Shown: positions 15,162 to 24,004 of the stretch, one piece after another
Numbering within the stretch: the first letter of the stretch is position 1
Layout of the letters: each line of letters begins with the position of its first letter
Source of the DNA: Solihabitans fulvus
GTDB taxonomy: Bacteria > Actinomycetota > Actinomycetes > Mycobacteriales > Pseudonocardiaceae
Direction of reading: 5' to 3'
DNA length: 64,000 bases
Assembly: GCF_008386585.1 (NCBI RefSeq)
Contig: NZ_VUOB01000093.1
Location: 1-64,000, forward strand
The notes under the pieces: generated by a model
Told to the model about the DNA's origin: nothing
The model's database searches: none
Seen by the model: the letters and a program-made list of their open reading frames with translations, nothing else
Position numbers and translations under genes: made by a program

Positions 15162-16466
15162 ATGCGCAGCGCCAGAATCCTGCTCGCCGCCGTCACCTCC
15201 GTCGCGGTCGTGTCCCTGTCCGCCTGCGGTATCGGCGGATCTGGCGACTCGGGCTCGCAGTCGACGGCCAACGACGGCCCGGTGACCGGCGATGTCACCG
15301 GCACCATCAGCTTCGAGACGTGGAACCTCAAGGCCAAGTACTCCGACTACTTCACCGGCCTGATCAAGCAGTTCGAGCAGCAGCACCCCGGTGCGAAGGT
15401 CAACTGGCTCGACCAGCCTGCGGACGGCTACGCGGACAAGCTCAGCGCGGACGCCAGCGCCGACTCGCTGCCCGACGTCATCAACCTCTCGCCCGACTTC
15501 GCCTACCCGCTGTACAAGAAGAAGCTGCTGCTCGACCTCGACAAGGCGGCGCCGGACGCGGCCAAGGACTACCTGCCCAACGCGTGGCAGGGCAACGTGA
15601 TGCCGGGTCAGAAGGACAACTACGCCTTCCCCTGGTACCTCAACACAGGGCCGTACTTCTACAACAAGAAGCTGTTCACCGACGGCGGCCTCGACCCGAA
15701 CAAGCCGCCGACGACCTACGACGAGCTTGCGCAGCAGGGCCTGACGTTGGCCAAGAACACCAACGGCGCGTTCGCCATGCTCGGCCAGACCCCGCAGATC
15801 GAGGACCTCGGCCTCTACGGCGTCGACCTGATGGACCCCGCCGGCACGAAGTTCACCTTCAACAGCGCGAAGGGCGTCAAGCTCGTCGAGCTGTACAAGT
15901 CGATGTACGACGCGAAGGCGCTGCTGCCGGAGGCGTTGAGCGCCACCTACACGGGGTCGGGCAAGAAGTTCCTCGCCCAGCAGGTCGCGATCAGCTCGGG
16001 CAGCGCGTACGACCTCCAGACCTTCCGGACCGACGCGCCCAGCCTGTACGCCAACGTCGGCATCACCGCGCCGATGACGAACACCGGCCACGCCAACATG
16101 TACGTCCAGGGCCTGTCGGTCGCCGCGCACAGCAAGAACAAGGCCACCGCCATCGCCTTCGGCCGGTTCGTGACCAACGCGCAGAACCAGATGGCCTTCG
16201 CCAAGATCGTCACGGTGTTCCCGAGCACGGCTGGCACGCTCAACGACCCGTTCTTCACCCAGGACGACGGCACGGACATCGGTCGGGTGCGGGTGGCCTC
16301 GGCCAAGCAGCTCGCGAACGGGATCAACTACACCCCGGTGCAGCTCAGCGACCAGATGAAGACGGTGCTGCGCAACGAGTTGGCCAACGCGATGCTCGGC
16401 AAGTCGACCCCGCAGCAGGCGCTGGACAACGCGGTGAACCAGTGCAACCAGCTGCTGGGCCACTGA
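15162..16466 (+). CDS. ABC transporter sugar-binding lipoprotein
   Basis: 434 residues from ATG 15162, which stands 7 bases after AAAGGAG. A lipoprotein signal (VVSLSAC lipobox near residue 22) is followed by a Ser/Gly linker and a family 1 extracellular solute-binding domain (FETWNLKAKYSDYF; FEQQHPGAKVNWLD; AFPWYLNTG). It should capture an oligosaccharide outside the membrane and deliver it to the two permeases encoded next. No ATPase gene is present, so a shared MsiK-like ATPase is likely. Neighbouring GH5-like and GH38 enzymes point to mannosides. Confidence 0.9.
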   Translation: MRSARILLAAVTSVAVVSLSACGIGGSGDSGSQSTANDGPVTGDVTGTISFETWNLKAKYSDYFTGLIKQFEQQHPGAKVNWLDQPADGYADKLSADASADSLPDVINLSPDFAYPLYKKKLLLDLDKAAPDAAKDYLPNAWQGNVMPGQKDNYAFPWYLNTGPYFYNKKLFTDGGLDPNKPPTTYDELAQQGLTLAKNTNGAFAMLGQTPQIEDLGLYGVDLMDPAGTKFTFNSAKGVKLVELYKSMYDAKALLPEALSATYTGSGKKFLAQQVAISSGSAYDLQTFRTDAPSLYANVGITAPMTNTGHANMYVQGLSVAAHSKNKATAIAFGRFVTNAQNQMAFAKIVTVFPSTAGTLNDPFFTQDDGTDIGRVRVASAKQLANGINYTPVQLSDQMKTVLRNELANAMLGKSTPQQALDNAVNQCNQLLGH

Positions 16467-16476
16467 GAGAGATGAC

Positions 16477-16503
16477 GTGAGTACAGCTACCCAGAGCTCC
16501 TAA
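16477..16503 (+). pseudogene. orphaned native start of the first permease gene
   Basis: GTG 16477 reads V-S-T-A-T-Q-S-S and then meets TAA inside the inserted element. Removing the 166-base insertion joins these codons in frame to Q-D-A-P-V-P-S-S of the permease at 16667 onward. This is therefore the disrupted original start of the gene, 10 bases after the binding-protein stop. Confidence 0.85.
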
Positions 16504-16665
16504 CACAATGGCGTTCGATCAGGGAGCGGCGGCCAGGTGGGCGAGATGTCTCGCAGGGGTCGTGACCGGAGGAAGGAGGCATGACGGAGTCATGGTGACT
16601 GACGACAACGCCGCAGATCGTCTGCCTGGGCGTCGCGAGCCGAACAGTCATTGTGTTAGGAGCTC
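16494..16665. mobile_element. MITE-like insertion with perfect terminal inverted repeats
   Basis: GAGCTCCTAACACAATG (16494-16510) is perfectly mirrored at 16649-16665, and the match extends one base outward to 18 bp. The interior is too short for a transposase. GAGCTC is itself palindromic, so it may be target duplication, terminal repeat or both; excising one copy plus the core (166 bases) restores the permease frame. The termini resemble those of actinomycete IS5-type elements from general memory, but the family is not established. The element carries a strong GGAGGAAGGAGG purine tract. Confidence 0.85.
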
Positions 16666-17623
16666 TCAGGACGCGCCGGTGCCTTCGTCGGCGGCGACGG
16701 ACCTCCGCGCGGCAGGTCGGGGCGCGCGGAGGTCCGGCCGGGGGATCCGCCGCCACTGGCGCGCGACACCCTGGCTGTTCCTGTTGCCAGGCCTCGCCAT
16801 CACGCTGCTGTTCAGCCTGTATCCCTTTGTCAACACCATCATCCTGGCGTTCACCGACGCGCAGGTGCTCGGCGGTGGCAACTTCACCGGCGGCGCGAAC
16901 TTCAGCAGGATGCTGCACGACCCGCAGTTCTGGACCGCGCTGCGCAACAGCGCCCTGTACGTCGTCGGCGTGGTGCCGTTCCTGGTGTTGCTGCCGCTGC
17001 TGCTGGCCATGCTGGTGCAGCGGCACATCCCGGGCATCGCGTTCTTCCGGGCCGCCTTCTACACCCCGGTGGTGGCCTCGGTCGTCGTGGTCGGCCTGAT
17101 CTGGACCTGGTTGCTGGACAGCAGGGGTCTGGTCAACAGCGTGCTCAAGGCGCTGCACGTGGTGTCCGAGCCGGTGCCGTTCCTCACCGACGAGACGTTG
17201 CTGCTGATCAGCGCCATGCTGGTGACGATCTGGAAGGGCCTTGGCTACTACATGATCGTGTACCTGGCCGCGCTGGCGAACGTGCCGCGCGACCTGCACG
17301 AGGCCGCCGAGGTGGACGGCGCCGGCCCGGTCCGGCGGTTCTTCTCGGTCACCGTGCCGGCGATTCGGCCGACGATGGTGTTGGTCGGCGCGCTGTCGGC
17401 GGTGGCGGCGTTCCGGGTGTTCTCCGAGATCTACATCCTGTCCGGCAGCTCGGGCGGCCCGGCCGGCGCGGACATCTCCCTCGTGATGCTGATCCGCCAG
17501 GTGGGCACCGGCCTGAACGGCGAGCTGGGCTACTCCTCGGCGCTGAGCGTGGTCCTGTTCGTGCTCACCCTCGGCCTGATGCTGCTCACCATGCGGCTCA
17601 ACAAGAACGAGGAGGTCGCGTGA
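16592..17623 (+). CDS. sugar ABC transporter permease, first subunit, with element-derived N-terminus
   Basis: 343 residues from ATG 16592. Residues 1-25 are encoded by the inserted element. The native permease follows with six transmembrane helices and the binding-protein-dependent permease loop EAAEVDGAGPVRRFFSVTVP, the EAA motif that contacts the ATPase. The family is MalF/UgpA-like. Starts at 16508 or 16562 in the same frame are possible. AGGAGG at 16574-16579 suits the tiny frame M-T-E-S-W (16581-16598), whose stop overlaps the start at 16592 and could couple translation. Function is probably retained, but expression may differ from the ancestral gene. Confidence 0.82.
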   Translation: MVTDDNAADRLPGRREPNSHCVRSSQDAPVPSSAATDLRAAGRGARRSGRGIRRHWRATPWLFLLPGLAITLLFSLYPFVNTIILAFTDAQVLGGGNFTGGANFSRMLHDPQFWTALRNSALYVVGVVPFLVLLPLLLAMLVQRHIPGIAFFRAAFYTPVVASVVVVGLIWTWLLDSRGLVNSVLKALHVVSEPVPFLTDETLLLISAMLVTIWKGLGYYMIVYLAALANVPRDLHEAAEVDGAGPVRRFFSVTVPAIRPTMVLVGALSAVAAFRVFSEIYILSGSSGGPAGADISLVMLIRQVGTGLNGELGYSSALSVVLFVLTLGLMLLTMRLNKNEEVA

Positions 17624-18456
17624 ATATCCGTGCGCAGCGGCCGGGCCGGATCGTGCTGCGGTACCTGCTGTTGCTCGCCGTGCTGGCGATCTCCATCGGG
17701 CCGTTCCTGTGGCAGCTGTCCACGTCGCTCAAGGGCGTCGGCGAGGACATCTACAGCTATCCGCCGCAGTTCGTGCCATCGGAACCCACCGCGCGCAACT
17801 ACGCGCGGGTCGCCGACGTCGTGCCGGTGTGGGGGTTCGCGCTCAACTCGCTGCTGGTCGCCGTTGCCAACGTGGCCGCGAACTGCGTCGGCGCTGCCCT
17901 GGCCGGCTACGCGCTGGCCAGGATGCGGTTCTTCGGCAGGAAGTTCGTCGTGCTGGCGTTCGTGCTTGCGCTGCTGGTGCCCGGCGAGAGCATCATGATC
18001 TCGCTGTTCCTGATGATGCGCTCCATGCAGCTGTCCAACACGCTGCTCGCGGTGGTGCTGCCCGGCGCGGTGTCCGCGCTCAACGTCCTGTTGATGCGCA
18101 ACGCCTTCGCCGGCCTGTCCTACGCCGTCGAGGAGGCGTCGCTGATCGACGGGGCCAACGCGTGGCAGCGGTTCACCAGGATCGCGCTGCCCTCGGTGAA
18201 GGGCACCATCGCGGTGGTCGCGATCTTCTCGTTCATGTTCAGCTGGGACGACTTCCTGTGGCCGCTGATCGTGCTGCACGACCCCGACAAGTACACGCTC
18301 ACCATCGGGCTCAACTACCTCCAGGGCACCTTCGCCAGTGACCAGCGGCTGATCGCCGCCGGCACGATCATCGCGGTGGCGCCACTCATTCTGATGTTCC
18401 TCGCCCTCCAGAAGTACTTCTTCCGCGGTGTCGGCGCGGGAGCGGTGAAAGGTTAG
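17620..18456 (+). CDS. sugar ABC transporter permease, second subunit
   Basis: 278 residues from a GTG overlapping the previous stop (GTGA). Six hydrophobic helices and the EAA loop EEASLIDGANAWQRFTRIALP (about residues 170-190) mark a MalG-like permease. It pairs with the preceding subunit to form the membrane channel. The downstream GH5-like gene starts 8 bases after its stop, so the operon continues. Confidence 0.92.
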   Translation: MNIRAQRPGRIVLRYLLLLAVLAISIGPFLWQLSTSLKGVGEDIYSYPPQFVPSEPTARNYARVADVVPVWGFALNSLLVAVANVAANCVGAALAGYALARMRFFGRKFVVLAFVLALLVPGESIMISLFLMMRSMQLSNTLLAVVLPGAVSALNVLLMRNAFAGLSYAVEEASLIDGANAWQRFTRIALPSVKGTIAVVAIFSFMFSWDDFLWPLIVLHDPDKYTLTIGLNYLQGTFASDQRLIAAGTIIAVAPLILMFLALQKYFFRGVGAGAVKG

Positions 18457-18464
18457 GAAACGCA

Positions 18465-19703
18465 ATGCGCTTCGGCGTCAACTACACGCCGTCCGTCGGC
18501 TGGTTCTACCACTGGCTGGACTTCGACCTCGACGACGTGCGGGCCGACCTCGACTCCATCGCCGCGCTCGGCCTCGACCACGTGCGGGTGTTCCCGCTGT
18601 GGCCGGTGTTCCAGCCCAACCGCGCGCTGGTCCGGCCCAAGGCGGTCGACCAGCTGCTGAGCATGGTGGACGCGGCGGCGGAACGCGGCCTCGACGTGGC
18701 CGTGGACGGGTTGCAGGGACACCTGTCCAGCTTCGACTTCCGGCCGTCCTGGACGCTGACCTGGCACCGCCGCAACATGTTCACCGACCCGGAGGTGGTC
18801 GACGGCCAGGCGCACTACCTGCGCACGCTGACCGAGGCGCTGCGGGACCGGCCCAACTTCCTCGGCATGACGCTGGGCAACGAGGTCAACCAGTTCTCCG
18901 ACAAGCCGCACCCCGACCCCGACCCGGTCAGCGCGGCCGGCGCGGAGTCGTGGCTGCGGCGGCTGCTCGACGTGTGCGCCGAGGCCGACCCGCGCGGTTT
19001 CCACTCGCACTGCGAGTACGACGCGGTCTGGTTCCAGGACGGGCACCCCTTCACCCCGGCGCAGGCGGCCCGCATCGGCGCGGCCACCGCGGTGCACTCC
19101 TGGGTGTTCAACGGCACCGCCCAGCAGTACGGCTCGAACTCGGTCGCCACCGTGCGGCACGCCGAGTACCAGGTCGAGCTCGCCACCGGCTGGGCGCGGG
19201 ACCCGGACCGCCCGGTGTGGCTCCAGGAGGTCGGCGCGCCGTCGCCGCACATCCCGGTGGAGTCGGCGGCGGACTTCACCGGCCAGACCCTCGACAACGC
19301 GCTCACCTGCGGCAACCTCTGGGGTGTCACCTGGTGGTGCTCGCACGACGTCAACCGGTCGCTCGTTGACTTCCCCGAGCTGGAGTACGGCCTCGGCCTG
19401 CTCACCTCGGGGCGGGAGAACAAGCCGGCCGGGCTGCGTGTGGCCGAGACCATCCAGGAGTGGCGCGCGCGGCCGACCGAGCCCGCCGTCCGAGGCACGG
19501 CCCTGGTGCTCGACGTCGGCGACGAGGACACCGCGCCCAACCGCTCCACCTGCGCGCCGGGCGGGCAGTTCTTCGACGCCTGGGCCGCGCTCGCCCAACA
19601 GGGTGTGCGCGCCGCCGTGGTGCTGGCCTCCAGGGCCGGCGACACGCCATACCTGGCCGCCAGAGGCATCACCGAGCTCGTGCACCCGGAAGATGTGCGC
19701 TGA
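18465..19703 (+). CDS. GH5-like (beta/alpha)8 glycoside hydrolase, probably mannoside-active
   Basis: 412 residues without signal peptide, so intracellular. The N-terminus FGVNYTPSVGWFYHWLDFD and the barrel pattern match clan GH-A. The acid/base Glu lies in LGNEVNQF (near residue 140) and the nucleophile Glu in LQEVGAPS (near 253), the two-glutamate retaining mechanism. It is encoded between transporter genes and an alpha-mannosidase, so cleavage of beta-linked mannosides after uptake is likely; beta-glucosides or other substrates cannot be excluded. Confidence 0.78.
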   Translation: MRFGVNYTPSVGWFYHWLDFDLDDVRADLDSIAALGLDHVRVFPLWPVFQPNRALVRPKAVDQLLSMVDAAAERGLDVAVDGLQGHLSSFDFRPSWTLTWHRRNMFTDPEVVDGQAHYLRTLTEALRDRPNFLGMTLGNEVNQFSDKPHPDPDPVSAAGAESWLRRLLDVCAEADPRGFHSHCEYDAVWFQDGHPFTPAQAARIGAATAVHSWVFNGTAQQYGSNSVATVRHAEYQVELATGWARDPDRPVWLQEVGAPSPHIPVESAADFTGQTLDNALTCGNLWGVTWWCSHDVNRSLVDFPELEYGLGLLTSGRENKPAGLRVAETIQEWRARPTEPAVRGTALVLDVGDEDTAPNRSTCAPGGQFFDAWAALAQQGVRAAVVLASRAGDTPYLAARGITELVHPEDVR

Positions 19704-19765
19704 CAAGAAACCCGATAAGACCCGACAGCCAGCAGACATCCTGATCACCGACGGAGTGAGAGACC

Positions 19766-22700
19766 ATGCATGACGATCGACGGTTGGTCGAGGGACGCGT
19801 CGACCGGGCGCTGAAGGAGCGGATCAGGCCGGCGGTGTACCCCGTGTCGGTGCCGGCGGAGATCGCCGTCTGGCACGCGCCGGGCGAGCCGGTGCCGGCG
19901 GAGGAGGGGCTGGCCGCGGAGTACGCGCCGGCCGTCGTCGGCGACCGCTGGGGACCGGCGTGGGGCACCAGCTGGTTCCGCATCGCCGGTCAGGTGCCGG
20001 GCGACTGGGTAGGCCGCACCGTCGAACTGCTGATCGACCTCGGCTTCGACGAGAAGATGCCCGGCTTCCAGTGCGAGGGCCTGGTCTACCGGCCGGACGG
20101 CTCGCCGGTGAAGGGCCTCAACCCGCGCAACACCTGGGTGCGGATCGGCGAACCGGTCGCCGGCGGCGAGGACGTCCTGCTGTACCTGGAGGCCGCCGCG
20201 AATCCCGTCCTGCTCGACTACCACCCCTTCCTGCCGACGACGCTGGGCGACAGGACCACCTCGGGCCCCGACCCGCTCTACCGGATCGAGCGCGTCGACC
20301 TCGCCGTGTTCGACGCCGAGGTCTGGAACCTGGTGCAGGACATGGAGGTGCTCAGCCAGCTCATGCACGAGCTGGGCACCGACAGCCCGAGGCGGTGGGA
20401 GATCCTGCGCGCCCTGGAACGCTCTCTCGACGCGCTCGACCTGCATGACGTGCCGGCCACCGCGAAGGCCGCACGGGCCGAGCTCGCCGACGCGCTCGCC
20501 AAGCCGGCGCACAGCAGCGCGCACCGGGTCTCCGCCGTCGGCCACGCGCACATCGACTCCGCGTGGCTGTGGCCGCTGCGCGAGACCGTCCGCAAGGTCG
20601 CGCGGACCACCTCCAACGTCACCGCGCTGATGGACGACCACCCCGAGTTCGTGTTCGCGATGTCCCAGGCGCAGCAGCTCGCCTGGATCAAGGAGCACCA
20701 CCCGAAGGTCTTCGCCAGGGTCAAGGAGAAGATCGAGGCGGGCCAGTTCGTCCCGGTCGGCGGCATGTGGGTCGAGTCGGACACCAACATGCCCGGCGGC
20801 GAGGCGCTGGCGCGGCAGTTCGTGCACGGCAAGCGGTTCTTCCTTGAGGAGTTCGGGCTGGACACGCAGGAGGTGTGGCTGCCCGACTCCTTCGGCTACA
20901 CCGGCGCGCTGCCGCAGCTGGTCGCGCTGTCCGGGTCGAAGTGGTTCCTCACCCAGAAGATCTCCTGGAACCAGACCAACAAGTTCCCGCACCACACGTT
21001 CTGGTGGGAGGGCAACGACGGGACCAGGGTGTTCACCCACTTCCCGCCGGCCGACACCTACAACTCCGAGCTGTCCGGCAAGGAGCTGGCGCACGCGTCG
21101 AGCAACTTCAACGAGAAGGGCCGCGCCGACTGGTCGCTCGTCCCGTTCGGCTGGGGCGACGGCGGCGGCGGTCCCACCCGCGAGATGCTGGCGAAGGCGG
21201 CGCGACTGTCCGATGTGGAGGGATCGCCGCGCGTGACGATCCAGCCGCCGGCCGACTTCTTCCAGGCGGCGCACGACGAGTACCCGGACGCGCCGGTCTG
21301 GGTCGGCGAGCTGTACCTGGAGTTCCACCGGGGCACCTACACCAGCCAGGCCAAGACCAAGCAGGGCAACCGGCGCAGCGAGCACCTGCTGCGCGAGGCC
21401 GAGCTGTGGGCGGCGACCGCCGCCGTCCGGCTCGGCGCGGCCTACCCCTACGAGCAGCTGGACCGGATCTGGAAATCAGTGCTGCTCAACCAGTTCCACG
21501 ACATCCTGCCCGGCTCGTCGATCGCCTGGGTGCACCGCGAGGCCGAGCGCACCTACGCCGAGGTCGCGGGCGAGCTGGCCGAAGTCACCGAGGCCGCGCA
21601 GCGCGCACTGGCCGGCGAGGGCACCCGGCCGATGGTGTTCAACGCCGCGCCGCACGACCGCGACGGCGTGCCGGCGGCCGGCGCGGCCCCGCGTCCCACG
21701 TTCGACGGGGCCGGGGTCACCGTCGAGGCGGTCGGTGACGGCGGTTTCCTGCTGGACAACGGAATCCTGCGGGTCGCGGTCGACTCGCGCGGCCTGGTCA
21801 CCTCCGCGTTCGACGTGGCGGCCGGCCGCGAGGTGGTCGCGCCGGGGCAGGTGGCGAACCTGCTGCAACTGCACCCGGACTTCCCGAACATGTGGGACGC
21901 CTGGGACGTGGACTCCTTCTACCGCAACACCGTCACCGACCTGACCGAGGCGACGGAGGTCGCCGTCGTCACCGAGGAGGCCGAGCGGGTCTCGATCAGG
22001 GTGGTGCGCGAGTTCTCCTCGTCCAGGGTCACCCAGACGCTGACGCTGGCCGCCGGGCAGCGCAGGCTGGACATCGACACCGAGGTCGACTGGCACGAGA
22101 CGGAGAAATTCCTCAAGCTGGCCTTCCCGCTGGACCTGCACACCGACCGGTCCGCGTCGGAGACCCAGTTCGGGCACGTGTTCCGGCCGACGCACGGCAA
22201 CACCAGCTGGGACGCGGCCAAGTTCGAGATCTGCGCGCACCGCTGGATCCACCTCGGCGAGCCCGACTACGGCGTCGCGCTGGCCAACGACTCCACCTAC
22301 GGCCACGACGTGACCCGCGCGGCCCGCGACGGCGGCGGCACGACCACGACCGTGCGGGCGTCGCTGCTGCGCGCGCCGAGATTCCCCGACCCGGACACTG
22401 ATCACGGCGTGCACAACTTCCGGCACACGCTGGTCGTCGGCGCGGCCGTGGCCGACGCGGTGCGCGAGGGCTACCGGGTCAACCTGCCGGAGCGGACCGT
22501 CACCGGCGGCAACACCGTCGCGCCGCTGGTCGGCACCGACAACCCGGCGGTGGTGGTCGAGGCCGTGAAGCTCGCCGAGGATCGGTCCGGCGACGTGGTG
22601 GTGCGGCTGTACGAGGCGCACGGCGGCCGGGCGACGGCGCGGCTGGCGCTGGGCTTCCCGGTCGCGGCGGCCTGGTCGACGGACCTGCTGGAGCGCCGGT

Positions 22701-22795
22701 TCGACGCGACCGAGGACCACGACGTGGCCGGGGACGCGCTGACCGTGCGGCTGCGCCCGTTCGAGGTGCTGACGCTGCGCCTGTCGAGGCGCTGA
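19766..22795 (+). CDS. alpha-mannosidase, GH38
   Basis: This 1009-residue cytoplasmic enzyme has full GH38 length. Zinc and catalytic motifs are visible: GHAHIDSAWLWPLRET near residue 255 (His and Asp zinc ligands), WVESDTNMPGGE, and LPDSFGYTGALPQL near residue 372 with the nucleophile Asp. The C-terminal half is beta-rich, as in the family. It releases terminal alpha-mannose from oligosaccharides. As the last gene of the LacI-controlled operon it explains why mannosides are the likely imported substrate. Confidence 0.93.
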   Translation: MHDDRRLVEGRVDRALKERIRPAVYPVSVPAEIAVWHAPGEPVPAEEGLAAEYAPAVVGDRWGPAWGTSWFRIAGQVPGDWVGRTVELLIDLGFDEKMPGFQCEGLVYRPDGSPVKGLNPRNTWVRIGEPVAGGEDVLLYLEAAANPVLLDYHPFLPTTLGDRTTSGPDPLYRIERVDLAVFDAEVWNLVQDMEVLSQLMHELGTDSPRRWEILRALERSLDALDLHDVPATAKAARAELADALAKPAHSSAHRVSAVGHAHIDSAWLWPLRETVRKVARTTSNVTALMDDHPEFVFAMSQAQQLAWIKEHHPKVFARVKEKIEAGQFVPVGGMWVESDTNMPGGEALARQFVHGKRFFLEEFGLDTQEVWLPDSFGYTGALPQLVALSGSKWFLTQKISWNQTNKFPHHTFWWEGNDGTRVFTHFPPADTYNSELSGKELAHASSNFNEKGRADWSLVPFGWGDGGGGPTREMLAKAARLSDVEGSPRVTIQPPADFFQAAHDEYPDAPVWVGELYLEFHRGTYTSQAKTKQGNRRSEHLLREAELWAATAAVRLGAAYPYEQLDRIWKSVLLNQFHDILPGSSIAWVHREAERTYAEVAGELAEVTEAAQRALAGEGTRPMVFNAAPHDRDGVPAAGAAPRPTFDGAGVTVEAVGDGGFLLDNGILRVAVDSRGLVTSAFDVAAGREVVAPGQVANLLQLHPDFPNMWDAWDVDSFYRNTVTDLTEATEVAVVTEEAERVSIRVVREFSSSRVTQTLTLAAGQRRLDIDTEVDWHETEKFLKLAFPLDLHTDRSASETQFGHVFRPTHGNTSWDAAKFEICAHRWIHLGEPDYGVALANDSTYGHDVTRAARDGGGTTTTVRASLLRAPRFPDPDTDHGVHNFRHTLVVGAAVADAVREGYRVNLPERTVTGGNTVAPLVGTDNPAVVVEAVKLAEDRSGDVVVRLYEAHGGRATARLALGFPVAAAWSTDLLERRFDATEDHDVAGDALTVRLRPFEVLTLRLSRR

Positions 22796-22813
22796 CCTCG
22801 GCACGCCAGGGGC

Positions 22814-22848
22814 GGCGACCGCGGCCGAGGAATTCGGCCGCGGTCGCC
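22814..22848 (+). terminator. 15-bp stem after the mannoside operon
   Basis: Perfect 15-base GC-rich arms (22814-22828, 22834-22848) with a 5-base loop, followed by TT, 18 bases after the alpha-mannosidase stop. Confidence 0.75.
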
Positions 22849-22903
22849 TTCTGGCGCGTATTAATGGTGAAATGACAATATCGGCCAGCTTGGCAGAAGA
22901 ATA

Positions 22904-22933
22904 TTGTCGTGACGCAAATCACGTACCTAGCAT
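22904..22933 (+). promoter_or_regulatory. promoter of first GH18 gene, leaderless
   Basis: TTGTCG and TAGCAT are separated by 18 bases; six bases separate the -10 from the ATG, so transcription should start at or beside the start codon. The same layout recurs before the second GH18 gene. Confidence 0.65.
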
Positions 22934-22939
22934 CGCGGT

Positions 22940-23845
22940 ATGAGAAAACTCGGTGTCGCGCTCGGCGCGATTCTCGTTTCCCTGTTCTCGCTATTCGGTG
23001 GCGCCGCCGCGCACGCGGCCACCGGCAGGCACGTGATTCTCTACTACCAGACCCAGTACGACAACGGGCAGTACGTGTCGCCGTTGGACCTGACCTCGCA
23101 TCAGACCGGCACCACCGACGTGGTCGTCGGGGCCGTGCACCTCGACTCGAACAGCGTGGTGCACCTGAACGACGATCCACCGGACTCGGCCAGGTACACG
23201 CAGATGTGGACCGACCTGCACGCCATGCAGCAGCAGGGCGTGCGCGTCTCCGCGATGGTCGGCGGCGCGGCGCAGGGCAGCTTCCAGCGGCTGGACACCG
23301 ACTTCGCCACCTACTACCCGCTGCTGCGCGATCTCGTGCGGACCTACGGGCTCGACGGCGTCGACCTGGACGTCGAGGAGTCCATGTCGCTGACCGGGCT
23401 GGAGCGGGTGATCGACGCGCTGCGGGCGGACTTCGGCTCGGGCTTCATCGTCACGCTCGCGCCGGTCGCCACCGAACTCAGCGGCGGCGGCGGCCTGTCC
23501 GGCATCGACTACGACGCGCTCTACCGGGACAAGGGCGACGAGATCTCCTGGTTCAACGCCCAGCTGTACTGCGGCTGGGGCAGCCTGAACTCGACCGCCG
23601 ACTACGACGCGATCATCAGCCACGGCGTGGTCCCCGCGAGCAAGGTCGTCGCCGGCACGCTGACCAACCCGGCCAACTGCGGCAGCGGCTACGTGGACCT
23701 GAACACGCTGAAGTCGACGCTGGGCCAGCTCGTGCAGAGCTACCCGGACTTCGCCGGTGTGGACGGCTGGGAGTATTTCAACTCGCTGCCGGGCGGCACC
23801 TCCGCGCCGTGGCAGTGGGCCGCCGAGGTCTCCTCAGTCCTCTAG
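22940..23845 (+). CDS. secreted GH18 glycoside hydrolase, copy 1
   Basis: 301 residues. The signal peptide (LGAILVSLFSLFGGAAAHAA) is followed by a single GH18 barrel. The diagnostic DGVDLDVEES motif near residue 148 supplies the catalytic Glu of the substrate-assisted mechanism used by chitinases and endo-beta-N-acetylglucosaminidases. The two Cys of the mature protein (in LYCGWG and PANCGSG) may form a disulfide. No chitin-binding module is present. With alpha-mannosidase next door, release of N-glycans is an attractive but unproven role. Confidence 0.85.
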   Translation: MRKLGVALGAILVSLFSLFGGAAAHAATGRHVILYYQTQYDNGQYVSPLDLTSHQTGTTDVVVGAVHLDSNSVVHLNDDPPDSARYTQMWTDLHAMQQQGVRVSAMVGGAAQGSFQRLDTDFATYYPLLRDLVRTYGLDGVDLDVEESMSLTGLERVIDALRADFGSGFIVTLAPVATELSGGGGLSGIDYDALYRDKGDEISWFNAQLYCGWGSLNSTADYDAIISHGVVPASKVVAGTLTNPANCGSGYVDLNTLKSTLGQLVQSYPDFAGVDGWEYFNSLPGGTSAPWQWAAEVSSVL

Positions 23846-23865
23846 CCCCGAACTCGATCCCGGTC

Positions 23866-23905
23866 ACTCGTGAGTTCGGCCGAAACACCGGCCGAACTCA
23901 CGAGT
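23866..23905 (+). terminator. 17-bp stem between the GH18 copies
   Basis: Perfect 17-base arms (23866-23882, 23889-23905) with a 6-base loop, 20 bases after the first GH18 stop. Together with the second promoter it shows that the two genes are separate transcription units. Confidence 0.75.
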
Positions 23906-23968
23906 GCGATCGCGTTCCTTCGCTGTTCGTCGTAATATGACAGAATCGGTCAGACCTTGGTGCCGGTA

Positions 23969-23998
23969 TTGCCGCGAATCGAATCGCGTCCCTAACAT
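23969..23998 (+). promoter_or_regulatory. promoter of second GH18 gene, leaderless
   Basis: TTGCCG and TAACAT with an 18-base spacer, and six bases from the -10 to the ATG, exactly as for the first copy. A further upstream block (ATGACA, then ATCGG and CAG) is also shared, so promoter and gene were duplicated together. Confidence 0.65.
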
Positions 23999-24004
23999 CG
24001 AGGC

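Noticed and set aside
16494-16665. Riboswitch or leader RNA explanation for the inverted repeat before the permease
   Set aside because: Exact frame restoration after removing 166 bases, with palindromic GAGCTC at both junctions, is better explained by insertion of a mobile element.
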